Assembly (NCBI GenBank): GCA_013399695.1
Contig: VXAU01001093.1
Location: 62,001-126,000 of the forward strand
DNA from: Formicarius rufipectus
Taxonomy: Eukaryota > Chordata > Aves > Passeriformes > Formicariidae
Reading direction: 5' to 3'
Length of the DNA stretch: 64,000 nucleotides
The first letter of the stretch is position 1, and each line of letters begins with the position of its first letter. The notes beneath the pieces were generated by a model. The model was given only the letters and a program-made list of their open reading frames with translations, made no database searches and was not told the DNA's origin. Shown here one piece after another: positions 51,701-64,000 of this stretch. The position numbers and the translations under genes were made by a program.

Positions 51701-53810
51701 GGATATTTGGGCTTCAGTTTTCAAATGGGCATTTTCTGTCTCTGTCCATTTCCACTGAAGTCAATGCCTATGCTTTACTGAATACCCTTGATTAAGGGTA
51801 ATACTTCTGCAACGCATTTGCAAATACTGATTTTCAGGGGTGGAAATTTACTTTTTTGGAAGTAAGAATGTAATTCTCTCTAATCACCTGCATATTTATG
51901 AGGATCTGAACTAGACCTACCTATCTTCACATGTAAATTATTCACTACAAATATTGTGCCATCTGAAACAAGAGAGCAGTGTCTACCTCCCAAGGAGAGA
52001 AAAAAGGCTGCAGTATCTGAAATAGGCAGATACAGGAAAACTGTCTGAATATGGCTCAAGTAGCCCAGTTTCTAGGTCTTGTTGAAGTCACAGGAGGCTA
52101 ATACTGGACACTAAAGCAACGAAAAGATAGCCAAGAAGGAGAACAATATTAGTTCTTTCAGTGTTATCATTAAGATTTTTAGGTTAATTTAAATAGAGGC
52201 ATATGACAATCAGCTACTTCTCAGAACTGGATCTGTGTTGTTTTGGTGAACCTGTAGGGACTCGGGCAACAGCATTAGTAACATATCTGACCTATGGACT
52301 TTTAATGTAGTGACTTGGTTTTTGATTAGAAGAAAATAGTGAAGACTGTCACCTTTATCAAAGGAAGACAGCCATGGAGATGCAAACCACTGCAAAGAAA
52401 ATGCTGTGATTAAGATAGATGCAAAGCAACATTTTGTTTTTGCAGTCAGAGACAAGAAGGACCGAAGAGTTTCTCTAAACACCCATAGTTCTCATGCAAA
52501 ACAGATCAGCAGAGGTTAAGATATGAGATACTTGATAAATCCTCTGAATTAAACTTCTCCATCATGTGAATCATTGGCTAGCTTTCCACAGTGTTAAAAC
52601 ATAACTGCCTCTTATAGCAGAGTGACCTGCCTCAGCAAGTCTGTTTCTCTCAGAGCTCTCACGGTCACAGATGGGAAATACTTATATTTTTCAGAAGTTG
52701 CTACAAGTCTACTTAATGTGTATAAATCCATATGTGATACACTGTGATTTCCATGCACACCAACAAGAATTCACGTGTGGAATTTCCGTGGTTATGTTCC
52801 CAACAGCATGTTTTTAGGGAGAGAAAATCCCTGAATCCCCCTGCTAGTCCAGCTGCTTCAAGCACATACAACAGGGCAACTGCAGTTTTGGTTCATTCTT
52901 TCTCCATGACGAGACCCATAGCAATCATGCAAATGGGGATGTGTCTGACTCTTAGTGGCAGTTTGGATGGGGTCTTGTCCACTGAGAGTGATGGGTGCCC
53001 TCACTGCAGCAGCAATGCTTCCCTGTTTGCCCTCCCTGTGCTGTACAGGGCTGGCTCACCCTCTAGGCTTGCAAGCTCCACGTGGAGCCAGCTTTAATTC
53101 TCTTTGCTTTTCTAAGCAAAGAAAGTGTCCTCCCACGCCACCCACTACTCAGGGCAACTCTGTTCACCTCCGTGCACAAGAGGGAGATGATGGTGGAAGG
53201 ATTGATGCACCTGGGAGTCAGACAATACAAGACTCAGGAAGTGTTATATTTTTTCTGGGTATGTAGGAAATTGATGATTTTTAATAAAATTTTCTTCCGT
53301 TTTTGATCAGGATGATGAAACAGGAGAAGATATATTACTGGGCAGATGTTGCATGATTTGCTGACAAAGGAGAACATTTTGTGATGGCGCCCTAGTTAAA
53401 AATTCAGCAGAAAATTGCATATTAGATGAGAAATGAAATGCTTCAGGTGGAAGGCAAAACACCTTGTCATATTTATCTGAAGTGTCAAAATACAAATCAT
53501 TGACTGAGTGTCTTAGCCCTGCTGAACAGTTGATCACAGTTTATTCCAAAGAGACAAGGTTTTCCTTCTCAAGGAAGAGCCATTTCAAGGCCTGTGTGCC
53601 ACAAAACTTTTCAACTGATGAGACATACATGAAATCTCCTTGCAGTGCCTTGCAATGAGTTTGCTGTGGAGGGAATCTCCTGGCTAAGAAGATATGATGT
53701 CCGCCTGCTGTATGGAACTTGTGACAGCACCACTGCTCTGTAGTATTGTCTAGATATGTCTTAATGCCCTCTCACCCAACCTGGAAGGCCAGATTCCATC
53801 AGAATTAGCA
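48781..53810. other. Intergenic sequence
   Basis: AT-rich, apparently unique DNA with short homopolymers (for example an A-run at about 49060) and a short AAT repeat (49910-49926). No recognised gene or transposon. Chance ORFs up to 117 codons (52744-53097) lack domains. Confidence 0.5.
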
Positions 53811-54021
53811 AACAAAAAAACCCAAAAAACCCAAACAAACAAAAAAACACCAACCAACCAACCAACCAAAAACAAAACCAAAACAAAACAAAGCCAAAAA
53901 CAAACAAAAAACCCTCAAACCAAAATCAAAAACACAACAAAACAAAACAACCACAAACAACCTCCCCATCCCTCCATTATCCATTGCCCCCTTCCCCCCA
54001 AAAAAAACCAGAAAAAGAAAA
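53811..54021. repeat. A/C-rich low-complexity tract, about 210 bp
   Basis: Irregular mixture of AAAC, AAAAC, CCAA and AACC units with four consecutive CCAA units, followed by a C/T-rich stretch and an A-run. There is almost no G or T up to 53960. On the minus strand it would be G/T-rich. It has the form of a degenerated (CAAA)n/(CCAA)n repeat. Confidence 0.9.
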
Positions 54022-55769
54022 TGAAATTGTATGAGAAAAGTTTTGGGGAATCACAGCTCAGTCAAGAATAACTAAGTAAGATATCAGTCTGTTAATTATT
54101 TTTGTGAGAGCCTGGAAGTTGAAACACCTGAGTCAGGATGATTATAACAGCCAAATATTGCAAAACAGTATGATACCTAAAATTCGAATGTATATATGGG
54201 ATAACAAACCGCTTATCTTATTCCATCAGACTATTCCCTGTATTTTTGCTGTTACTGTCAAACTTTAGCTGTTTATTCTATAAAATAACTTGCAATATAG
54301 AAGACAATTTGTCATGGGTTTAAGGAGTTAGAAGAAATTCCAGCTTTAAAGAAATTTTCAGATATGTCAGTGGAAGAGGACCTTGAGGAATGCTGTCATA
54401 TTAACTGTATGGAGTAGACATATAGCTGTCAGGGTGCACTGGAGGCTGCTGGCTCCATGGGGACAGGTGCCAAGGGGACTTCCCTCCAGGGCACACCCTG
54501 GTAGCCAGGTCCTGTCCCATTGCCTCAGTCAGGATCAGGGCAGCCAGGGGTAACAGGGTAGCCACAGCTCTGGGTATCATACACATTCCTAGGGATGGGC
54601 TGAGACCAGGCCTGGACATGGGCCAGTGGGTGAGCCTGGCTCAGCAGAGCCCATGGTCAGTCATGGCTGTTTGGAGCTGGAGACCAGTCTGCTTGGAATT
54701 CCTGGGGCAAAGGCTGATAGCCCTGAGGGTAGACTTGGCATCCTGGACCCTGGGCAGGGGAGCCCTTGAGAGGTGAGAAGAGACAATCAGGTCAACAGAG
54801 TCTGCAGGGTTCTGGCAGGGATTTAAAGCAGGATGTGAGTCCAGCAGTAATGGGAAAGTTTAGTTGTTCTTGTACCTCTCCCAGTCACCACCCACATACA
54901 TGCTTTATTCTTAAGTATGTAAACATTTGCCTGGGAAGCAGAAATGTCATAATACTACAGACTATTTTGGTCCAGATCTGCCACAGAAAGGCTGTTTAAC
55001 CCATACAACTGGAAAAACCAGATGAAACTGTCTATCTACCTTTCTTAGATGTCACCGAGTCAAAGTGTGCATCTGCATTAATCCTTCTGACTTGTCCTGC
55101 GAATCCTTCTCTGCAGACCATTCATCATCCTGGTACTTTTCCCTTGGATGTCTACTCATTCTTGACATCTTTGGTAGTGATAAACATGTGTGTTCCAGGG
55201 ATTTGCTTTTACTAGACAAGTTCCTTGTGTGAATGAGAGCTGCAGAAATGGCTTGCCGAGTTACCACTCAGCTACAACACTGATGGATGAGCCTTGCCCT
55301 CTGCTCCTACCTGATGAACTTGCTTACCAGTGAGTGGAGATCTAATGGTGAATTTCTGCTTGTAAAACTTAACATACTATACTATAATCATGTATGTTTT
55401 GGAAAAGGGAGTGGGAAATTTCTTCTTGAGGGCTACTCCATCCGTTAGTTGAAGAAATGGTAAGACAGAGGTTTGGAAATTAAAACTCAGCAAATTTAAG
55501 AAACCTGATCAAAGCCTGTAATGCTGTCATTTTTTGGAGGTGAAGAAAGTATTTTTATTTTAAAAATTATATTTTACTTCAAAGAGAAATTGAAACTGGG
55601 TACGCACAAACAGGAAAGACTAGGATTAATTCCAGAATGAATACAAGAAAATAGAAATAGAGAAAGAGAAATTGAAAGAACTTTGACAGTACAAAAGTGA
55701 AGGTCCCTGCTTCAGTACTATTAGTAAGAATTTCTGGTATAAATGCAGCTCATCCAGTAGAAATGAAAA
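54022..55769. other. Intergenic sequence
   Basis: No recognised gene. A moderately GC-rich patch at about 54430-54830 lacks CpG density and known motifs. Small ORFs look like chance. Confidence 0.5.
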
Positions 55770-55925
55770 TTTGACTGGATAAAGACCTAGACAGCCTGAA
55801 CTGCTCTATTAGCTCATGTAGTACAAAGAAGACACTACTTCAAGTAGAAGACTGGACCAAAGATCTCCCAAGGTTCCTTCCAGCCTGAATTATTACCTAA
55901 TTTGAACAGTTCTACAATTCTATGG
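55770..55925 (+). mobile_element. CR1 LINE 3' end, plus orientation
   Basis: Contains GACTGGACCAAAGATCTCCC, AAGGTTCCTTCCAGCCTGAA, then TTATTACCTAATTTGAACAG and a final TTCTACAATTCTATGG, the usual CR1 3' terminus order (GGACCAGATGATCTCC, AGGTCCCTTCCAACCT, ATTCTATG). Diverged and 5' truncated. Confidence 0.85.
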
Positions 55926-58900
55926 AAGAAAAGGCATTGATATATTAGCTGGTTATGTGGCATAAAATGGGGGTGTCTATTCAGACACCTGAATCTAAGC
56001 TTCCCCAATGTATGTACCTAAATGTGAAGTGAATTGCTGAGGTCCCAAGATAGTCAACAAAGATCAAGTTGTTACTGAAAATGGAATCTGCAGAGACTCA
56101 TTTAAGGTTGAGATGAACAGCTGGCTAGGTGCTATTGACTATAATATAGACACACATACATAAATTTTGGTGCCTGTTCTGGAGCTGCATGCCATCAGTC
56201 AAGACTATGATATGGTTATGAAAAAGACAAATGCACCCTTGAATAGGTTGCACAAAATGTGCTTTGTAGAGGCAAAGCACTAATGTTATTTTACTGGGTC
56301 TAGCTACCATTACTGTTTTAATCACAGTTCATCCTATTCAAGATAAATGATAGAACAGATAAAGGCTACTGGAATCATCATTGGAATTTCACAAAAATGT
56401 TGCCATCCATAAGGAATTCAGGCTCTATTAGAACTTGTTTATTACAGCAAAATGAGGACCATAGTTTCTCTCTCTAAATACTTCAGGAGTTACAAATGCA
56501 AAAACCATTGAGGAAACAGTGCTGACAGGAAATGATTTAACCATTAGATTTGTTTGGGATTAGATAAAATTTAATAACCAATCAATATTCTTGCTAGTGT
56601 CAATCTGGCACAGGCTTACAAAAATCATTACCAACTATGCATAAGAAGTGATTGAGAATTAAAATTCTTTAGCATTAATATAAAAAAGAGAAGGTAAAAT
56701 CTTGGTTGTAATTTGCTAACATTCTTACACCTTTTTTGCCTTGGAAAAGTTAAAAAATAACAGATTGCAAAGGTCTTTTTTTGAGGAAAGCTCCAAAGTG
56801 TCTTTAGTTATGCCATTTAATGTCCCAGCTGATATTAATTACATGTTTATTACATACATATCAGGATATGTGTATCCTCTTCTACCTGTCAAATGTAATT
56901 TGTATATATTCAGCATATTTCTGGAATACTGAACTTACTGGTATATTTAAAAAATCCTTTGGCTTATTATTTCCAACTCCATAAATTTCTTAATACAAAC
57001 TTTATTATTTCCAACCCCTTAAATATCTCAGTATAGACTTATCATCAATTATTCTCCTCTGCTTCTAAACTCATTCTGGTGCAGCAAATTAATGAATTTC
57101 AGGCATTATTTTTTTAAACCTTTATATGAATAACAAAAAACAAATGCTACCTTCTGTGACAAAAAAAAGATAAAAATAAAGTAAAATGTGGTGTCAGTAC
57201 TGTTATTCCAATTTAGGCACATTCACAATTTTTTTTTCACAATTAATAACCACAACATCCTGGTTATTCTTATGTTGGTTTTGCTCTACAGTGATATGCT
57301 CTTTTTGGCTGTTCTCATTCATCATGGATAATTACACCAAAATTCTCTGTTCATTGCCTTGCTCTTAACCATACTGTTCCTCGTTTGTAAACTATGTCCC
57401 TATCTATAAACATCTGAGCCCAAGTTAAGCCCTGCAAATCACGTGTTGGACTTAGGATGTTTATGTTTTCATAATACATTAGAGGTGGCACTGCACTTGT
57501 ACATATTTTGTGGAAGTTCTGCTTTTAGTGAGACCACTAAATAGACAGTTGCTAGTTACAGAAAAATACCTGCATTTGGGCCAAATGTTGGTAAAGACAT
57601 TGTAAATGACGCATATAGGACGTTTTGGTTCAAACAACAAAAACCACTGCTGCAACGTGAAGTAACAACTCCCAAAACCCAAAACGTTGTTTAAAATGTT
57701 TTTCTTACAATGGTATGCTTTTAATTATCATTCTTTTTTTATCTTTATGTGTATCTATATGTATTTGGTTAATTCTTATCCATATTATCTCATTAACCTG
57801 ATAGACTATTTAATACATAATTTAACTCGAAAGATTTACTTGCCATCAGTAGAAGCTTCACCCCTGCTTTTGTGCATTCTTTCATTTAGATGGTCTAAAA
57901 CATTTACCTCCTAGTGTTAAATTCTAATTGCAGATCTAGTTTGATATGAAACTGCACAAACCAAAGCTATGTTGCTCTCACTGACCAAATATGTATTTTA
58001 AGGTTTCTTATGCAAAATTTTCAAATATCTTAATAATGCAGATAGCTTTTCCCTCGTTCTTCTATGGGAATATGGAAATATAGCTAAGTTAGTGAAATCA
58101 GACCTGTGAAAACTGCAATGTAAGTTTTTGTGGCTTGGCCCCAAGGTTTTGAGAGTCTGAACTGCGAGTATAGTGTGACCTCTAAGAAAGTTCTCACAAT
58201 AAGCTCTCTTTTTTTTGTTCATAAACTTAGACAGTGTCCAAACGTATGGAGACTGAAAAAAGACAAATAAAATTGAGTTGGAATCTTTCTTAATTTTCTG
58301 AATGGCAGAGCTATAGGACCCTGGAATGGATATCCAGAAGAAATGGTGAGGAGAGACAAGGTTTGCTTAGAAATGAAGATATTTAGTTCAGTTGTCCACA
58401 AAACCAAGACAGACTCACCAGCTCAATATACCTCATCTGCTTCTGTATTCTCTTTTCTGAATTCAGAAAAATCCCTTTGGTTCAGTTCTATACAAGTCAG
58501 GCTCACACACTGTGGTCCCTGTGGCTTAACAGGTTTTGTTGCTGAATAGCAACATCTTCCTGCACCCTCACATTACTTTACTTCTAAACAGCTTCACTTT
58601 ACTTTCTAACATGAACAGATGTCCATAAAGCCAGTCCTTTACAAGCAGTTGAAAAATCCACAGTAAAAAAGAGTTGCTAAAGGAGGTATAACAATCTTTG
58701 CCTTGACACTATGCAAGTAAGTCAAGGAAATGAGAAAATTGTGTGAATATTAAGAAAGGTTTTCCAGCAGCTAGATTTTATTAGATTGTGGAAGAGACTA
58801 AAGATGTTGATTATACCTAGGCTTAACACTAATTCTTGTGGCATCCCACTAATTGTCTTCCCACAATTTGATGAATGTCTGGTTATCATTACCATTTGTT

Positions 58901-61900
58901 TATAGGCCTCTCCACGAAGGAGGTTGTTTCAAGAGAATAAATGTTTTATTCCATTCCTGGCCTTAAGAGTAACTACACCAGTGAGAGAGAGCTGCTCTCA
59001 GAGAAGGAAATTGTTTGTGCCAGTTATAGACAGTCAGGAAGGAAGCCAGCTAAAACCTCTTATAAACACCAATGAGACTAAGTATAACTGGTTTATTCTG
59101 CTTACTATACTGAGGTCAACTTTGCTGGTCCCATTTTTTAAGAACTTCATGTCTATGAGCAGAATGGCAAGATTTCACCTAACTATACTGCAAAATGCTG
59201 CCTGATAATATATATTAATGGTCTTCATCTGTTGTTTGTTGTTCTTTTTTTCTAGTCAGTGAAAGAAATTTGCCCTATAAAAAGGCCCACAAGGATTGAG
59301 GAACAGTTTAAATCCTCCTTTGTTCTGATGTTCAGAACTGACATGACTCCTACTTCAAATAGTTTTACATCAGCATTGTGAAGTGTTTTTCATTTGAGTC
59401 TCTATCATGTGATGTAAATCTGCTAAGTTATAAATAAGAAACAATGATGAAATATCTAAATAGACAGATAGGATGGTGGGAGGAAGTTTGCCTGTATTCC
59501 AGAATCCCCTGTTCCACAGGGGTGGCATTGTGCAGAACTCCACTACAGACTGAAGGTTTGATTCAGTAAAGGTTCAGAAGGAATAAGTAAAGCCTGAGTG
59601 AATAACTGGGTTTTGTTTCAGAACTTAAATCAAGAAAGCTAACTGATTTAGATGATGCTGAAAACAAAACAGTCAGGTTTTGTCATTAAACAGAATGAAA
59701 AACAAAAGGAAAAAGGGGGGGGGATTTTTTTTCCTTAAAAAATGGTTTCAGTGGTGTTTTAATAAAGGCAAACCAATCCAAAGCCTCATCTACAAAAGTA
59801 GCACAGAAGCAGCTATCACCATGCTCCTTGATCAATGGTGCAGGCATTCATCAAGGCTGCAGGATGTCTAATAGAAACATGTTTGCTATCTGATAGGTTT
59901 AAATCTGAGCGTCCCATCTCTAAGAACAATGCCTAAATGTTATACGAAAGGCACATTGGGGCAGGTACAGTTTGAATAAACAAGAATGCTCAGTTGGAAA
60001 CTGGGTTTGAAACCTGGTTTATTTCTTTGGCAGTTTGTGCAGCTGGTTATATATTCACTCATGTGAAGAGAATGCATTTTTTTCCCTTTTCTTTCCCCTC
60101 AAACCTGGTGAATAAAGAACTTGAGCCAAGATTCAGCAATTTTCACAGGGGAAAGTAGGAAATCGCTCAACCTGGGATACAAGACAGCAGGGCAATCACT
60201 TAGAATGATCCAAGGACTCTGGCCTTCTTGGATGAAGGAATAATCCAAACCCAGTTTTGCATACTAAGTGAGTTCTTTAACTCCTAAGTAAATGGGAGAA
60301 GAAGAGGCTTAAATCCCAGAGGATAGAAATGTTTTGGTCCATCCCAAGTTTACACATAGTTTTTCAGGTTGTATACATTTTTTTTGTATTTATGTTCCTA
60401 ATTACGCCTGATACTTATTTATGGGGACTAAGTTATTATTTTTTTCTTGTAAAGGTACTTTCGTTAATTTGTTTGCTCATTGAACTGCACGATTCTGTTT
60501 CTGCATTTGTTTTTGCAACTATTTTTCTCCATTCTAAACACAGTAAGAAAATACAGATACGATTTTACAATCAAAGGCCCAGAGCATTGCAATATGATAT
60601 AATCAACAGCATTAAACACAAAGCTGTTATTTAGATGGTGAAACATGGAGAGTGTTGTCCTTAATAATGACGGCCGAGATGAGGTAATAAAGGTGGCTTG
60701 GAGACTATCAGACTCAGAAAGAATGTCAAGCCTTGGTAAAAGTGAGTATGAGGCATTTGTTTCATTAATGAATTTAGGATAATATAACAAGATTTGTATA
60801 AGTCTTTCTTCCTAAAGATGCTGATCTGTTCTTCTTACTTCAGGATTTGGACCATAGCCTAAATATTTTCTGCTCTAGAAAGCAATTCCCACCCAGTTTT
60901 AATGAAGAATGTTTAAAAGCCAACTGTTTCCTTGAATTAGAGAGCTCACTCTATTTCCCAGCAGGGTCACAGCTCTTGGGGTCAGGAGAAGATTTCACTC
61001 TGTTATTTTTACCATCAGGATTTCAACTTTGCTCTGTGCCTTTGTATGTTACTGTAATAAAAGTAATTGTTTATAGCATATAATTTGCCAAATTCACCTG
61101 GCAAATTGCTTGCAGGGGCAATGCTTGTAAACATTTCAAGGGTAGTTCATTATATTCCTTCTCTTTCCTCTTTCTGCCATTCCACTCAGAGCTTCCCCTC
61201 ACTTTTCAGAGGAAGGCTGGCATAGGAAAATATTCAGATCCTTGGAAGTGACCAAGATAAGAGAGAAAAACTAAGAATAACTGGGAAAGAAGCTTTCAGA
61301 AAACAAAACCTTCCTGGTTAATAAAACTGTAATGGAATATGTATTTTTTGGGAAGCCATTGTTGAAAATTCTTTCAAGATACAAACAGAAAAACAGATTA
61401 CAAATATTTAGAAATATTCTATAAATATTTGTATTGTTGTACCCAAATTGTAGATGAACCATTGTATGTATTATTCTGCTCTTAATTATCATTCAAATTT
61501 GACTAGAATACAGAGCGGTTAGAGTGAAAACTATGAAGTCATTTTCTGAATCATGGCAGAGAGGGAAAGAGTAAAATTCGCTATTCCCATGTTTTAGATT
61601 ATTGTTCTCTTTTTGTTGTTGGGTTTTGTTTGTTAGGTTTTGTTTGTTTGTTTTTGTTTTTGTGTATGTGTGTCTTTTAAAAGATTGCAGTATCTCCCCA
61701 CCACATGAAATACTGTGTTTTATCAGGTGAACTGTGATCACAAGAGGAACAAAGTTGTTTCATTCTATTCAAATGCTCTTCAGAGAGTCAAAGGGTAATG
61801 CACAATGCTAAGGCAGGCAGAATGAGTAAAGCATGGAAACATCAGGCTATCGGTAAATAGAACATTTGCATGCATTGTAAGTACTCACAAATGGAGAACT

Positions 61901-63094
61901 CAAAGCCCTCTTCAATCAGGGAATCTTCACTTCATACAACTAAAGCTTGCAGGATTGTTGCATTCCCTTTCCACCCTCCCTAGGCAAACTACACCCTGTT
62001 TTCTTACTGCCTATCTATCTACAAAATGATGTGAAACACAAAACACACACAGCTGTACTGGGGCTTGCTTCTCAGCATGCTGAAATCAATGAATACCTTT
62101 TGTGAGTAAGCACAGTTCTTCTTTAGCCAGGCAGAAAGATAACTCTGAGGAAAATAAAAGAACATGAAAGCTGAGATGCTGCACTACCGAATTATAGAAC
62201 TTCCTTTCATTTTATAATCCTTTATATGTAGACAGATTTTTAGCAGCAGCTGGTTTCATCAGCTCCTTTAGCAAGTTATAGAGAATTGACTAAAGTTATC
62301 TACAGAGAGTCTAGTGTGAGAATAGTTGTCTAGACATAGACACCAGATATCATTTTAGGGTACCATGCTTGCGTTCAGCTGTGGCTCCAGAAAATTACAG
62401 ATGTCCCATAAATCCTGTGCCTGACATGTGCAGATGTGTCAGCTACTGTAGGGAGTCTAGAGTATTACTGGGCTTTCTATTTAAGCAACTGAAGTCATCT
62501 TCATGCTGAGCTATTTCTTTAAAAGTTTACACTTTTTTATTTTTATTTAATCAACAGTTAAAATCTGCTTCTACTGGTTCAGAAAAAAATGTGGACTTAC
62601 TGTATGGAGGGTGGAAAATCCCCCAAAGTGGTTCTTTTCATCTGTTCATATTTCCTTGAGAAAAAGTATTTGTAGCTTCCAGTGGTTGTTATTTCTCCCC
62701 ACAGCCTAAAGAAACCAGATTTCCCCTATGTGGAAGGGACCCACAATTCTCATAATTTGAATAACAAGTGACTTTTGTCACCCCTTGAAGAAGCTTGCTC
62801 TGAAGCTTGCACTCAAAAGACAAAAGCCTTCTTCATTTCAGCACAAAGTTCAGGTGGTATTTGGTTCCCAGGGTCCAGGTAGTGCCTGGAAAGCTGTGGA
62901 AAAGATGGCTTATCACTGTCATGGTGAAACAATACAAGGTAAGGGCAGGTTCAGGGTCTCAATGACTTGCGAAATGTGCTGTGAGGGAGAGTAACTGCTC
63001 CTTATTTATTTATTCCCAGTGGCATTTTCTGTAGTGTGCTGAAACTCATATGACAAAAGCTTAAGATAAATTCTCTTCTATTTTTTTTTAATCA
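55926..63094. other. AT-rich intergenic sequence
   Basis: About 7 kb, strongly AT-rich, with no recognised gene. Possible very old CR1-like LINE remnant at about 58826-58920. Simple sequence includes a G-run followed by a T-run at about 59705-59730 and a GTTT-rich tract at 61610-61665. ORFs up to 108 codons have no domains. Confidence 0.5.
58826..58920 (-). mobile_element. Possible ancient CR1/L3-like LINE relic
   Basis: The stretch reading ACTAATTCTTGTGGCATCCC, ACTAATTGTC and onward to TTTATAGGCC resembles, in reverse, the reverse-transcriptase region of CR1-clade LINEs. These usually show GATCCCTGGGGCACTCCACT followed by a weakly conserved run. The match is short and degraded and could be chance. 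Confidence 0.25.
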
Positions 63095-63222
63095 AGAATC
63101 ACAGAATATTCTGAGTTGGAAGGGACCCACAAGGATCATTGAGCCCAGCTCATACAGGGGATTGAACTCAAGACCTTGACATTATTAGCACCAAGTTTTA
63201 ACCAAATGAGCTGAGCTCAGGA
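63095..63222 (-). mobile_element. tRNA-Ile-derived SINE with CR1-like tail (TguSINE1-like)
   Basis: On the minus strand the element begins AGCTCA..TTGGTTA (A box of a tRNA), continues CTTGGTGCTAATAATGTCAA, and has a B-box-like GAGTTCAATCC (63159-63169 on +). The middle stretch is the tRNA-Ile anticodon arm with the AAT anticodon still readable. The tail is CR1-like (GATCCTTGTGGGTCCCTTCC, then CAGAATATTCTGTGATTCT). This combination matches TguSINE1, described from zebra finch and relatives and mobilised by CR1. It is not a functional tRNA gene: the acceptor stem is not paired and the T-arm runs into CR1 sequence. Confidence 0.88.
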
Positions 63223-63622
63223 AGCTCTGCTAAACTCTCCACTGCATTATTGGATGGCTCTGCATGTAAGTTGCACCCATTATCTGATTTTCTTTTAATT
63301 TCCAAATGAAGATTCAACTGCAGTTAGAAAAAGTGCCTTCTTATTTTTTTTCTTTCCCCTCCCTTATGCATAACTATCATCCACTCAGGGAACGATCTTG
63401 CATTTGTGCCAAAATTAATTTTTTTAGTTATTTTAAATTGTACTCTCTTGCTGCAATTACATCATTGTATAATGAACATTTCATGTTTTGATATCCAAAG
63501 GGAGGTACTTCAATAAATACTTTTAATTGCCCATTTTGTGTTTCACAGAGGTGAGAATCCAGGTATGAAAAATGTCCAGAATTTCTTATTATAGTCAATT
63601 CTTTCTCTTGTATTAATTTTTG
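63223..63622. other. Spacer between SINE and LTR
   Basis: AT-rich unique sequence with a T-run near 63340-63350. No gene or repeat recognised. Confidence 0.6.
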
Positions 63623-64000
63623 TGGTACTACCCCAAATGGGTTGTGATGAACGAAAACCACAAGCTTAGACTGTCAGGCTAAAAGCAAAAGGCAAAAGCA
63701 AATGGCAAAAAGCACTTTATTAACTACAAGCTTATCTTTTATACTACTTTGCTATTGTCCACACGTGTCTGTGCTACATCTCATTGGCTCAGTGCTCTTG
63801 TTCACCAGTCTTAGTCCATCTTCAGATAGGTGGTCAGCATCTCTCCTCATGCCAGTAAATTTCAAAACAGATTCTTGCTATTCTTGGTTGTTCTCTCTTT
63901 CTTCTGCTTTCCCTGGCCGGGCCCAAGGACACAGGTGATGTTTTCAGCTGTTTTCCTGGGCCTACAGCCACATCCTCTCAAGGCTGAAGCTGTCCATAAC
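63623..64000 (-). mobile_element. Endogenous retrovirus LTR, minus strand, cut by window end
   Basis: Read on the minus strand, from the window edge leftwards, the segment has a CCAAT box (63787-63783), a TATAAAAG box (63743-63736), and AATAAA (63721-63716) about 15 bases after the TATA region. A short R/U5 follows, ending ...GGGGTAGTACCACA at 63623. A TG/CA-type terminus with a promoter and a polyadenylation signal about 20 bases apart is the layout of a compact retroviral LTR. The other end and any internal genes lie beyond position 64000, so solo LTR and full provirus cannot be told apart. The class (ERVK or ERVL) is not assignable with certainty. Confidence 0.75.

Noticed and set aside
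63095..63222. Possible functional tRNA-Ile gene
   Set aside because: The acceptor stem does not pair, the T-arm runs into CR1 tail sequence and many stem positions are mutated; it is a SINE.

Overview
The window is vertebrate nuclear DNA from a bird, most likely a passerine. The bird call rests on several CR1 LINE 3' ends in the avian style and on an ERVL-type LTR end that I associate with songbirds. It also rests on a SINE made of a tRNA-Ile-like head joined to a CR1-like tail, the architecture of TguSINE1 of zebra finch and relatives. Repeats are sparse and introns moderate, as expected for a bird. Nothing is prokaryotic and there are no operons.

One protein-coding gene is recognisable: TNFSF11 (RANKL, the TNF-superfamily ligand of RANK and OPG), on the + strand in five exons from 1215 to 23982. 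Positions 1-760 are upstream flank and about 760-1560 is a CpG island. The promoter has an inverted CCAAT box (1103-1107) and a TATA element that reads TATAAA on the minus strand (1116-1121). Exon 1 (1215-1452) is interrupted by 86 N that remove the transmembrane segment. Exon 2 (9456-9623) and exon 3 (16195-16240) encode the stalk. Exon 4 (16323-16421) joins the stalk to the TNF-homology domain, and exon 5 (23561-23982) encodes most of that domain. All visible splice sites are GT-AG and the phases agree, so the gene looks intact apart from the assembly gap. A 3' UTR follows, ending at about 25200 or 25930.

From about 25.9 to 64 kb I recognise no gene. This stretch holds a 500-bp CR1 (30464-30965), a probable ERVL LTR end (47857-48024) running into a 130-bp GATA array and a GC/CpG-rich block (48155-48780), and an A/C-rich low-complexity tract (53811-54021). 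It also holds a CR1 tail (55770-55925), the SINE (63095-63222) and a minus-strand LTR cut by the window edge (63623-64000). In mammals FAM216B and EPSTI1 lie beyond TNFSF11; I could not identify either here.

I see no undescribed biological system. The items most worth a second look are the frame-inconsistent gap over the RANKL membrane anchor, the changed glycosylation sequons and loops of the ligand, the 82-bp intron 3, and the GC-rich island with an unexplained 130-codon ORF at 48.4-48.8 kb.
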